A DNA stretch of 64,000 bases from the NCBI RefSeq assembly GCF_900129245.1, contig NZ_FQUT01000001.1, positions 682,001 to 746,000 of the forward strand. Reading direction: 5' to 3'. Positions within the stretch are counted from its first letter, which is position 1, and each line of letters begins with the position of its first letter. The notes below the pieces were generated by a model. The model was given only the letters and a program-made list of their open reading frames with translations, was not told the origin of the DNA and ran no database searches. Below are positions 43,676 through 51,621 of the stretch, in pieces. The stretch comes from Chryseobacterium arachidis. Lineage in GTDB: Bacteria > Bacteroidota > Bacteroidia > Flavobacteriales > Weeksellaceae. The position numbers and the translations under genes are program-made.

Positions 43676-45316
43676 TCAAAGACTTACCCCTCTCTTCCAG
43701 GGAATAAAATCGTCCTGATTCAGTGCAACTGCTTTAGGAATGATATTTCCACTCGCCACTTCAATGCAGAAATCCAGAATATCTTCGCCCATTTCCTGGA
43801 TCGTTTTTTCGCCATGGACAATGGCTCCCGTATCAATATCAATAATATCAGACATTTTTGTTGCCAAAGCTGTATTGGTAGCCACTTTGATAACCGGACA
43901 AACCGGATTTCCTGTTGGTGTTCCGAGGCCTGTCGTAAACAGAATTAAAGTTGCTCCGGAGGCTGCTTTTCCTGTGGTTGCTTCCACATCATTTCCCGGG
44001 GTACAAACTAAACTTAATCCCGGTTTTGTGGCTGGTTCTGTGTAATCCAAAACGTCAACAACTGGCGATGAACCTCCTTTTTTAGCAGCACCTGCAGATT
44101 TTATTGCATCGGTAATCAATCCGTCTTTAATATTTCCCGGCGATGGATTCATGAAAAACCCTGATCCTACAGCATGAGCGAGTTCATCATATTCTGTCAT
44201 CAGTTTGATGAATTTTTCAGCAGTTTCTTTATTGATGGAACGGTCGATCATTTCCTGTTCGGCTCCGCACAATTCAGGGAATTCGGCAAGCAAAACTTTA
44301 GCACCTAAAACCGAAAGAATATCCGCAAGATGTCCTACCGCAGGATTCGCGGAAATTCCACTGAAACCATCACTTCCGCCGCATTTTACCCCAACACAAA
44401 GTTTGCTGATCGGAGCATCCTCACGCTCTATTTTATTGATTTCCAAAAGTCCTTTCAGCGTTTCAAAAATGGCTTTTTTAATCATGGTTTCTTCACTTTC
44501 GGCTTTTTGCTGTTCGAAAACCAGTAAAGGTTTATCAAAATTCGGATTTCGGTTATATAAATCTTTTTTGAAATTTTCAACCTGAAGGTGTTGACACCCA
44601 AGACTTAACAAAGTTACTCCTGCCACATTGGGATGGTCTGCATACGAAGCTAACAATTTACTGAGCGTATCTGCATCCTGTCTTGTCCCGCCACAACCGC
44701 CGGTGTGATTCAGAAATTTGATTCCGTCTACGTTTTTAAAAACTCTTTCTCTGGATGGAATATTGGATGGCGGAAAATCGATATCGTCCAAATTTTCACC
44801 TTTTGAAATGGCTTCAACCAATTGATGTGTATAGCTTTTGTATTTGGCATCGACAGAATATCCCAATTCATTATAAAGCGATTCTTTAATAATATCTAAA
44901 TTACGGTTTTCACAAAAAACAGTCGGAATAAAAAGCCAGTAATTGGCTGTGCCAACATCGCCATTTGAACGATGATATCCTTTAAATGTTTTATGCAGAA
45001 ATTTTGAAACATCGGGTTTTGTCCAATGATAATCGACTTCACGGTAATAATAGGGCTCAGCAGCGTGTTTGGTGTTTTCTGTCGTCATTCTTGTTCCCGC
45101 CGCCAAATCGTATTGTACTTTGCCCACCAAAACGCCATACATAAAGATTTCGTCGCCTTGCGTCATGTCGTTCATAAAGAATTTATGTTTGGCGGGAATT
45201 TCTTCTAAAGTGGTGTAAATACTATTTTCGAAAATGATTTCGGTTTCTGCCGGAATATCCTGCAGAGCGACTAAAACATTGTCTTTTGGATTTATTTTTA
45301 AAATTAAATTGCTCAT
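43676..45316 (-). CDS. altronate dehydratase-family enzyme, likely L-fuconate dehydratase
   Basis: 546 residues from the ATG at 45316 (MSNLILKINPKD); an in-frame extension to 45376 would run into a repeat and is rejected. An N-terminal SAF domain is followed by the UxaA catalytic domain with cysteine-rich metal motifs (NHTGGCGGTRQDAD, LGCQHLQ, VGVKCGGSDGFSGISANPAVG, ELCGAE). Family members dehydrate sugar acids such as altronate and galactarate. Here it would turn L-fuconate into 2-keto-3-deoxy-L-fuconate, a step done by an enolase-type enzyme in Xanthomonas. Confidence 0.82.
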   Translation of the reverse strand: MSNLILKINPKDNVLVALQDIPAETEIIFENSIYTTLEEIPAKHKFFMNDMTQGDEIFMYGVLVGKVQYDLAAGTRMTTENTKHAAEPYYYREVDYHWTKPDVSKFLHKTFKGYHRSNGDVGTANYWLFIPTVFCENRNLDIIKESLYNELGYSVDAKYKSYTHQLVEAISKGENLDDIDFPPSNIPSRERVFKNVDGIKFLNHTGGCGGTRQDADTLSKLLASYADHPNVAGVTLLSLGCQHLQVENFKKDLYNRNPNFDKPLLVFEQQKAESEETMIKKAIFETLKGLLEINKIEREDAPISKLCVGVKCGGSDGFSGISANPAVGHLADILSVLGAKVLLAEFPELCGAEQEMIDRSINKETAEKFIKLMTEYDELAHAVGSGFFMNPSPGNIKDGLITDAIKSAGAAKKGGSSPVVDVLDYTEPATKPGLSLVCTPGNDVEATTGKAASGATLILFTTGLGTPTGNPVCPVIKVATNTALATKMSDIIDIDTGAIVHGEKTIQEMGEDILDFCIEVASGNIIPKAVALNQDDFIPWKRGVSL

Positions 45317-45357
45317 TTTACATTTAAGATTGAATATTTTCTTACGTATCCTTTTTT

Positions 45358-45454
45358 GTTTTAACGCAAAGTGCATAAAGATTTTTTATAATATTTTTCT
45401 TTATACTTTTAAGTTCGCAAAGACGTTTCCACTTGACTAAGACCTCAAAGTTTT
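45358..45454. repeat. AACGCAAAG-type element, copy 4, overlapping the fucP 3' end
   Basis: AACGCAAAGTGCATAAAGATTTTTT ... AAGTTCGCAAAGACGTTTCCACTTGACTAAGACCTCAAAG. Its right end contains the fucP stop (45437-45439) and the last four to five codons. Confidence 0.75.
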
Positions 45455-46723
45455 ATGCTTATTTCTAAATCTTAATGAGAATAGAAATACGATGATAAAA
45501 CAGATGACAGGAACAATATATGATAGATGAATATTTCCTGAAATATCCGTGATTTTACTGGCAATCGGTGGGATAATTGCACCTCCTACAATCGACATAA
45601 TTAATAAACTCGATGCTGGTTTTGTATCAGAGCCTGCATCTTCAATTCCCAAAGCAAAAATGGTAGGGAACATGATGGACATGAAAAATGTTAATCCAAC
45701 CAGTGCGTATAAGGTTGAAGTTCCTGAGCCTGCAACGACATAAATGCAGAGAACAATACTGATCATACTGTAAATTCTCAATAATTTTTGAGGTGAAACA
45801 TATCTCATGAAAAAAGTTCCGGCAAAGCGTCCGATCATAAACAATAATCCTGCAACTCCTGCATAATATTTGGCTTCCTGTCCGGCCATATCAATCGCGT
45901 CTTCTGCAAATACCAAAAGAAAACTGAAGATATAAATTTGTGCTCCAATGTAAAAAAACTGTGCTAAAACTCCCCACCCGACATTTTTCACGCCTAAAAC
46001 TTGAAGAAAATTCTTGGTTGATTTTTCCTCGCTTTCCGTTACTTCTGGTAATTTGATGAAGAAAAATAAAATCATCACCAGCAAAAGAATCAAACCTAAA
46101 ATCATGTAAGGTCCTTTTACCAAAGATGTTTCTGCCTGGATGTATGCTAATTTTGCTGCTTCACTGAGTGTTGAAAGTTCTTCCTGAGATTTCGGTTCTT
46201 CTGCCAAAATAAAAACTCCGCCAATGATGGGAGCAATGGAAGCTGCCAAACCGTTGAAAGATTGTGCGAAATTTAGTCGCTGTGTTGCTTTTTCGGGTGG
46301 TCCTAAAACCGTAATATAAGGGTTGGCTGCAGTTTCCAGAATTGCCAAACCGCAGGACAAGACAAAAAGCGCTCCAAGAAAAAATGGGTAACTGACTGTA
46401 TTCGCTGCAGGAACAAATAAAAAACAACCCACTGCAAAAAAGAATAATCCTGCCAAAATTCCTGTTTTGTAACCATATTTTTGAATAATAATCCCCGCTG
46501 GAATAGCCAATAAAAAATAAGCTGCAAAAACCGATGAATCAACCAATGAAGCCTGAAAATGGTTCAGCTGAAAAGCACTTCTCAAGTGTTTGATTAAAAT
46601 AGGATCGAGATTATGAATAAATCCCCAAAAGAAAAATAAACTTATGATAAGAATCAAAGGAAGACTGTAATTTCTCTTTTTTGAAGCGGAAGAAACAGCA
46701 TTTCCGGAGTGGATGTTATTCAT
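45437..46723 (-). CDS. fucP: L-fucose:H+ symporter
   Basis: 428 residues, 12 membrane segments, MFS FHS family. VDSSVFAAYFLLAIPAG carries the Asp equivalent to the proton-coupling Asp46 of E. coli FucP; LAILETAANPYITVLGP holds the Glu equivalent to Glu135; NFAQSFNGL follows. First gene of the leftward fucose cluster. Its extreme C-terminus (KTLRS) is encoded by a repeat element. Confidence 0.9.
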   Translation of the reverse strand: MNNIHSGNAVSSASKKRNYSLPLILIISLFFFWGFIHNLDPILIKHLRSAFQLNHFQASLVDSSVFAAYFLLAIPAGIIIQKYGYKTGILAGLFFFAVGCFLFVPAANTVSYPFFLGALFVLSCGLAILETAANPYITVLGPPEKATQRLNFAQSFNGLAASIAPIIGGVFILAEEPKSQEELSTLSEAAKLAYIQAETSLVKGPYMILGLILLLVMILFFFIKLPEVTESEEKSTKNFLQVLGVKNVGWGVLAQFFYIGAQIYIFSFLLVFAEDAIDMAGQEAKYYAGVAGLLFMIGRFAGTFFMRYVSPQKLLRIYSMISIVLCIYVVAGSGTSTLYALVGLTFFMSIMFPTIFALGIEDAGSDTKPASSLLIMSIVGGAIIPPIASKITDISGNIHLSYIVPVICFIIVFLFSLRFRNKHKTLRS

Positions 46724-46764
46724 TGATCTGGTTACTTTAATAATTTTTATTTGGTTTGTCTGTA

Positions 46765-46785
46765 AAAAGTCAATCGATTACACCC
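46765..46785. promoter_or_regulatory. candidate operator upstream of fucP
   Basis: An AATCGATT core (46772-46779) inside GTCAATCGATTACA, a CG-centred near-palindrome like LacI-family operators, about 40 bp before the fucP start in a 303-bp gap otherwise AT-rich and featureless. No LacI gene is in the window, so this is weak. Confidence 0.25.
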
Positions 46786-47026
46786 TGTAATTTTTTAACT
46801 GTAAAATTTGCAGACAATCTTTTAAAACATAAACGTTTTTTGATTTTTAAAAGTATGGAAATTTTAGAAAATAAAAATTGCTGAGGCAGGATAGTACAAG
46901 ATAGTGTAAGTATTCCTCGGAATTGTTAAGGATTTGTTAATTGATTGTTGCTTTGAATTCTGATATTAAATAAATGCACAACGAGTCAGGTATTTTTAAT
47001 TAAATTTAAAGTTCATTAGTCAAATT

Positions 47027-47545
47027 ATGATTCAGACATTGTTGGAAAGTGGCATTTTTTCTGAGAAAAGAATATTAAAACGAAATGAATACTTGAATAC
47101 TGCGGGCAGTATTGATACTCAAATTTATTACATAGAAAATGGGAGTATGCGTATTTTCATTATGGATGAGGATGAAGAAAGGATTATCAGGATCGGATAT
47201 TCGGGAAATATTGTTGTTTCACTGGATTCTTTTCTGTCTGAAAAGCCATCAGAATTTTACATTCAGGCTATAAAAACAACAGAGATCCGCTTGGCATCTA
47301 AAAAGGATTTTTATCAGTTTATTCAGTCAGACGATGAAAATATGAAGTTCTGGACTGTCATTTTGGAAGATCTGGTATTGCAACAAATCGAAAGAGAAAA
47401 AGACCTGTTGATGAATTCTCCGAAAGAACGTTTTGAAAGAGTTTTAAAAAGAAGTCCGAAACTTTTTCAGGAAATACCGAATAAATATATTGCCAACTAC
47501 CTCAGAATGTCTCCCGAAACTTTGTCGAGGCTTAAAAAATCTTGA
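47027..47545 (+). CDS. Crp/Fnr-family transcription regulator
   Basis: 172 residues. N-terminal cyclic-nucleotide-binding-like beta barrel (QIYYIENGSMRIFIMDEDEERIIRIGYSGNIV) and a short C-terminal HTH (IPNKYIANYLRMSPETLSRLKK). The cNMP-binding RxS phosphate cassette is not evident. The type is common in Bacteroidota (cyclic nucleotide-binding domain, ~190 residues). It is divergent from fucP and could regulate it, but its neighbours downstream are repair and stress genes. Confidence 0.88.
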   Translation: MIQTLLESGIFSEKRILKRNEYLNTAGSIDTQIYYIENGSMRIFIMDEDEERIIRIGYSGNIVVSLDSFLSEKPSEFYIQAIKTTEIRLASKKDFYQFIQSDDENMKFWTVILEDLVLQQIEREKDLLMNSPKERFERVLKRSPKLFQEIPNKYIANYLRMSPETLSRLKKS

Positions 47546-47597
47546 GTTCAATCAAGATTTTAACAAGCTTCAATAATGAAATTTGCAAAAAATAACA

Positions 47598-48146
47598 ATG
47601 AAAATTTCTTCGTCACAATTAATATCAGAACTGCAAAACAGTACAAAAGCGAACCTTCAGTTTGCTCAAAATCTTTTACATAAATCTGAAGATGACCTGA
47701 ATAAAAGGCTTTCAGAAAAAAGCTGGAGTGTTTTGGAATGCCTGGAACATCTGAACCGATATGGGAGTTTTTATATTCCGGAAATTAATAAAAGAATGCT
47801 GTCCTCCAAGAGAGCTTCCAATCCTACCTTTTCTTCCGGTATTTTAGGAAATTACTTTGCCGAAAGCATGCTTCCGAATAAAAAACTAAATGCTATGAAA
47901 ACTTTTAAAAGCATGAATCCCATTCACAGTGAGCTAAACATACAGGTTATTCATGAATTTATTCAGCAGCAAAGCCAATTATTAGACTTACTGGAAAAAT
48001 CAAAAAATATTGACCTCAATACTACGAAAACAAGCATCAGTATCTCAAAATTAATTAAGCTGAAATTAGGAGATACTTTCCGTTTTATCATCAATCATAA
48101 TCTAAGACACATCCGTCAGGCTGGTAAAATTTTAAATCAGTCATAA
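47598..48146 (+). CDS. DinB-family protein
   Basis: 182 residues from the ATG at 47598 (MKISSSQLISEL); an upstream in-frame TTG at 47583 is less likely. It is a DinB/YfiT four-helix bundle with SEKSWSVLECLEHLNRY at the first metal-ligand helix and NHNLRHIRQAGKIL at the last, both carrying the His ligands. Such proteins are small metal-dependent thiol transferases or hydrolases of unclear substrate. It lies 52 bp after the Crp-type gene on the same strand. Confidence 0.8.
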   Translation: MKISSSQLISELQNSTKANLQFAQNLLHKSEDDLNKRLSEKSWSVLECLEHLNRYGSFYIPEINKRMLSSKRASNPTFSSGILGNYFAESMLPNKKLNAMKTFKSMNPIHSELNIQVIHEFIQQQSQLLDLLEKSKNIDLNTTKTSISISKLIKLKLGDTFRFIINHNLRHIRQAGKILNQS

Positions 48147-48188
48147 ATTAAGCTCGTCTATTTCCGAATTTTATTTAATTTTAATTCA

Positions 48189-48701
48189 ATGGAAATTATT
48201 TATCGAAAAACAATTCAGACGCCTTTGGGAGAAATGTTTGCCTGCGCAGTAGAAGAAGGAATTTGTTTACTGGAATTTACAGACCGCAAAAATATTGAAA
48301 AGCAGTTACAGTCATTATCTAAAAGCTTAGATTCAGAAATAATTGAAAAAGACCATCAGCATTTCAGGCAGTTGGAAGAAGAATTAAAAGAATATTTTGA
48401 AGGAAGGAGAAGCAAATTTGAAGTTCCATTATACATTAGCGGAACAGAATTTCAGAGAAAAGTCTGGCAGTTGCTGATAGAAATTCCGATGGGAGAGATC
48501 AGAACCTATAAACAGCAGTCTGAATTCTTAGGAAATCCAAAAGCAATCCGGGCAGTGGGAACCGCCAACGGCATCAATAAAATTGCAATTTTAATCCCTT
48601 GCCACCGTGTTATTGGCTCGAATGGCGAACTTACAGGCTATGCAGGAGGAATCTGGAGAAAGCAAAAATTATTGGAATTGGAGAAGGCTATTCTGTTTTG
48701 A
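48189..48701 (+). CDS. ogt: methylated-DNA-protein cysteine methyltransferase
   Basis: 170 residues: short N-terminal domain and C-terminal DNA-binding domain with IPMGEIRTYKQQSEFLG, the arginine-finger helix AVGTANGINKIAILIPCHRVIG and active-site Cys in PCHRV. It removes O6-alkyl groups from guanine in a one-shot reaction. Confidence 0.95.
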   Translation: MEIIYRKTIQTPLGEMFACAVEEGICLLEFTDRKNIEKQLQSLSKSLDSEIIEKDHQHFRQLEEELKEYFEGRRSKFEVPLYISGTEFQRKVWQLLIEIPMGEIRTYKQQSEFLGNPKAIRAVGTANGINKIAILIPCHRVIGSNGELTGYAGGIWRKQKLLELEKAILF

Positions 48702-48729
48702 TTTTGTAATTTTGGACAAAAATTTACAC

Positions 48730-49335
48730 GTGAAAAAGTTACTATTTGCACTTTGCATATCAGCTTCAGCTTTGTCTTTTGCTCAGGATTATTCGGTACC
48801 GGCAGCAAGCCCGCGCCAAAAGGTGGAGCAGCAGTTTTCAATGTCTAAAATCTCTGTCGACTACGGAAGACCAGGAGTAAAAGGACGTAAAATATTCGGA
48901 GAACTGGTACCTTACGGACAGGTTTGGAGAGCAGGGGCAAACTCATCTACAAAAATTACTTTCGGACAGTCTGTTAATTTCGGGGGAAAAGTAGTTCCTG
49001 CAGGAACTTACGGATTATTCATCGTTCCTACTGAAAAAGAATGGAAAGTGATCTTAAATAAAGACTTCCAGCAGTGGGGCGCTTATACGTACGATCCGAA
49101 GCAGGATGTTGTAGACGTTACAGTTCCTGTAAATAAACTGGAAGACAAACAGGAGTGGTTTGAAATTACCCTGAATCCAACGGGAGAAAATACCGGAAAT
49201 CTGGTAATCAAGTGGGATATGGTTCAGGCTGAGGTAGCTTTAAAACCTTCAAATCAGGATGCAGTAACTAAAATTGCAGATAAACTGAAGGAGATCAAAA
49301 AAATCGAATCCGACGCTTCGAAAGCAAAAGGCTAA
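48730..49335 (+). CDS. exported DUF2911 protein
   Basis: 201 residues starting at GTG 48730, since this gives a proper signal peptide (KKLLFALCISASALSFAQ); the longer frame from 48607 would overlap ogt in another frame. DUF2911 motifs: SPRQKVEQQF, ISVDYGRPGVKGRKIFGELVPYGQVWRAGAN, and AGTYGLFIVPTEKEW. A Bacteroidota periplasmic family of unknown function. Followed by a GNAT gene after 3 bp. Confidence 0.85.
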   Translation: MKKLLFALCISASALSFAQDYSVPAASPRQKVEQQFSMSKISVDYGRPGVKGRKIFGELVPYGQVWRAGANSSTKITFGQSVNFGGKVVPAGTYGLFIVPTEKEWKVILNKDFQQWGAYTYDPKQDVVDVTVPVNKLEDKQEWFEITLNPTGENTGNLVIKWDMVQAEVALKPSNQDAVTKIADKLKEIKKIESDASKAKG

Positions 49336-49338
49336 GCA

Positions 49339-49863
49339 ATGAAATTTTCTATTCAAACGATTTTAGAAAACGAAAAATATCAATTAATCCCCTTACAGCA
49401 AGGGGATTTTGAGTCTTTATACGAAGTGGCTTCCGATCCTAAGGTCTGGGAACAGCATCCGAACAAAGACCGTTATCAAAGAGAGATTTTTGAAAATTTT
49501 TTTAAGGGGGCGATTGAAAGTCAGGGTGCGTTTAAAATTGTTGAAAAAGAGAGTGGAAACGTTTTGGGAAGTTCCCGTTTTTACGATTTCGATGAAGAGA
49601 AAAACAGTATTTTCATAGGATATACTTTTTACGGAGTAAAGTCCTGGGGAAAGGGGATTAACCCTCAGATCAAAAAGTTAATGCTTGATTATATTTTTCA
49701 GTTTGTCGATACCGTTCGTTTCCATATCGGGAAAGAAAATTATCGTTCTCAAATTGCTTTGGAAAGATTGGGCGGACAAAAGATTGCCGAGGAAGAAGTT
49801 GCTTATTTCGGTGAACCTACCAGAACTAATTTTGTATATGAAATTAAGAAAGAAAATCATTAA
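49339..49863 (+). CDS. GNAT acetyltransferase, RimJ/RimL-like
   Basis: 174 residues. N-terminal start YQLIPLQQGDFESLYEVASDPKVWEQHP, a Y/F-rich middle (SSRFYDFDEEKNSIFIGYTFYG) and WGKGINPQIKKLMLDYIF in the acetyl-CoA site, with KENYRSQIALERLG at the end. This matches GNAT type 3 (acetyltransf_3) which modify N-termini or antibiotics. Substrate unknown. Separated by 3 bp from the DUF2911 gene. Confidence 0.85.
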   Translation: MKFSIQTILENEKYQLIPLQQGDFESLYEVASDPKVWEQHPNKDRYQREIFENFFKGAIESQGAFKIVEKESGNVLGSSRFYDFDEEKNSIFIGYTFYGVKSWGKGINPQIKKLMLDYIFQFVDTVRFHIGKENYRSQIALERLGGQKIAEEEVAYFGEPTRTNFVYEIKKENH

Positions 49864-50068
49864 AACTTAATTATTCTCGCAGATTAAAATTTTTAAATAA
49901 AGATGATTAATCATAACTGAAAAACTTTGAGAACTTATATAACTCAACGGCCTTGTTTCAATTTTATTCCTGCTTTATTGGAATCGGCGAAATGCCGTTT
50001 TGAGAACTTAAAAACAATGAGAAGCTAAAATATACACTTTATATTAAAACCAAATTTAATTTAATAAT

Positions 50069-50440
50069 ATGAAAAAATTTAAAATTCAACAATCGCCATT
50101 TGTTGTTCCGACGACGGATGGTAAACTGATCGAAGAGCATTGGGGAAACTCCACGGGAAACTCCAATATTTCAATTGCTCACATGGTAGCACCTCCGGAT
50201 TGGAGCGAGCCGCATCAGACTCCGGAATTTGATGAATTTACCATCATTATTTCAGGGAAAAAACAGTTTGAAATCGATGGAGAGATTGTCACTTTAGAGA
50301 AAGGACAGAGTATTCTGATTGAAAAAGGAGCAAGAATCCGCTACAGCAATCCGTTTCCTGAGGCCTGCGAATATATCGCGATTTGCCTTCCTGCATTTTC
50401 TATGGAATTGGTGAACAGGGAAGTGGAAGGTGTGGATTGA
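50069..50440 (+). CDS. cupin-domain protein
   Basis: 123 residues. A single cupin barrel: SIAHMVAPPDWSEPHQTPEFDEFTIIISG (motif 1 with His, Glu) and GARIRYSNPFPEACEYIAICLPAFS (motif 2, lacking the usual His). It may bind a metal or small molecule but could be non-catalytic. The zinc-ribbon gene starts 3 bp after the stop. The 205-bp gap before it holds no gene. Confidence 0.8.
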   Translation: MKKFKIQQSPFVVPTTDGKLIEEHWGNSTGNSNISIAHMVAPPDWSEPHQTPEFDEFTIIISGKKQFEIDGEIVTLEKGQSILIEKGARIRYSNPFPEACEYIAICLPAFSMELVNREVEGVD

Positions 50441-50442
50441 TT

Positions 50443-50691
50443 ATGGGAACACAAATTTGCCCGAAATGTAAGAGGAATTCATTCACCTGGTCTATAGATG
50501 ATGAGGTTTCGAATTTTACCAGTTGGGGCTGTCACCAGTGTTTTTATCAGGCTGAAGAAAATGAATCTGATGAATGTATTTGCGAAAGTTGTGGTAACAA
50601 AACAAAAATGAAACTAAAAGACAACCAAACAGAATATTGGTGGTGTTGCCGCTGTAATAAGATTACTCTAATAAAAAGAGTGCTGAAATAA
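50443..50691 (+). CDS. small zinc-ribbon protein
   Basis: 82 residues from ATG 50443; an upstream frame to 50383 overlaps the cupin gene and is rejected. Four CxxC-type pairs (CPKC, CHQC, CESC, CCRC) form two zinc ribbons. No other domain. It may be an RNA- or protein-binding adapter. Probably co-transcribed with the cupin gene. Confidence 0.75.
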   Translation: MGTQICPKCKRNSFTWSIDDEVSNFTSWGCHQCFYQAEENESDECICESCGNKTKMKLKDNQTEYWWCCRCNKITLIKRVLK

Positions 50692-50694
50692 GCC

Positions 50695-50742
50695 TTTTGT
50701 CATTCTGTGGTAAATACTTTTCTTACCGGCAGAATGACAAAA
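50695..50742. terminator. bidirectional terminator between convergent genes
   Basis: Perfect 13-bp inverted repeat TTTTGTCATTCTG / CAGAATGACAAAA with an inner GGTAA/TTACC pair, between stops at 50691 and 50759. Confidence 0.8.
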
Positions 50743-50758
50743 AGACTAACTATTTTAA

Positions 50759-51502
50759 TTATTTTAAAATTTCCTTCAAGAACATTAAAGTGTGATTCCA
50801 TGCTCTTTTTGCCATCACTTCATTGTAATCCGGTGATTTGGGATCTGTGAAAGTATGTTTGGAATGAGCATAGGTAATGATTTGCCAGTCTGCATTTCCT
50901 TCATTCATTTCGGCAACCAGTCCGTTGTAGTCTTCGGGGCTTACCGCTTTATCATCCGCTGGATTTTCTACTAAAATTTTTGTGGAAATCGGTCCGTTGG
51001 GTCTTGAACGGGGTTTCCCGATACTTCCGTGTATTGAAACCACTCCCACAACAGGTAAGTTTCCTCTTGCAGCTTCCAAAGCTCCGGTTCCTCCAAAACA
51101 ATAGCCAATCACTGCGATTTTATCAGGAACGGCGCCGTTTTTCTTTAATTCATCCAAAGCTAAAGAAATTCTTTTTTGGTAAGCTTCGTAATTTTTCTTG
51201 AAATACCCTGAGTTTTTAGCGGCCGTATCCAGATTGGTCGGGATATTTCCTTCCCCGTAAATATCGGCAATAAATGCTACATATCCTTGTTTTTCCAATT
51301 CGAGTGCAGCCGTTTTGGCTTCGTCATCAATTCCTTTCCATGCCGGAAGAATCAGAACGCCGGGAAGTTTTTTTCCTGCATTTGAAGTGACTAAGCCATT
51401 CAGTTTTTGGGAATCGTCTTTGTAGGAAACTGTTTTGAGGTTTTGGCTGAAAATTGTTCCTGAAGTCAGCAGAAATGCTGATAGTACTAATGAACGTATC
51501 AT
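50759..51502 (-). CDS. dienelactone hydrolase-family protein, exported
   Basis: 247 residues; signal peptide ending IFSQ. Alpha/beta hydrolase with the nucleophile elbow GYCFGGTGALE (Cys as in dienelactone hydrolases), the acid residue in NPADDKAVSP and the catalytic His in YAHSKHTFTDP. It probably hydrolyses esters or lactones in the periplasm. Substrate unknown. Confidence 0.87.
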   Translation of the reverse strand: MIRSLVLSAFLLTSGTIFSQNLKTVSYKDDSQKLNGLVTSNAGKKLPGVLILPAWKGIDDEAKTAALELEKQGYVAFIADIYGEGNIPTNLDTAAKNSGYFKKNYEAYQKRISLALDELKKNGAVPDKIAVIGYCFGGTGALEAARGNLPVVGVVSIHGSIGKPRSRPNGPISTKILVENPADDKAVSPEDYNGLVAEMNEGNADWQIITYAHSKHTFTDPKSPDYNEVMAKRAWNHTLMFLKEILK

Positions 51503-51621
51503 ATTTTGTAATTTAAATGAATGAAAAAGTTAGGTGAAAAATATGCTTGAACAGGTTTGTTGTCCAAATTTAACAGTCAAATTTAAATAATAGAAGTCTA
51601 TTAAGTCTTAAAATTTCAAAT

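Noticed and set aside
45317-45376. Longer N-terminus of the altronate-dehydratase-type gene
   Set aside because: The extension enters a repeat; MSNLILKINP at 45316 is the natural domain start.
48607-48729. Longer frame of the DUF2911 gene overlapping ogt
   Set aside because: It would bury the signal peptide; GTG 48730 gives a typical leader.
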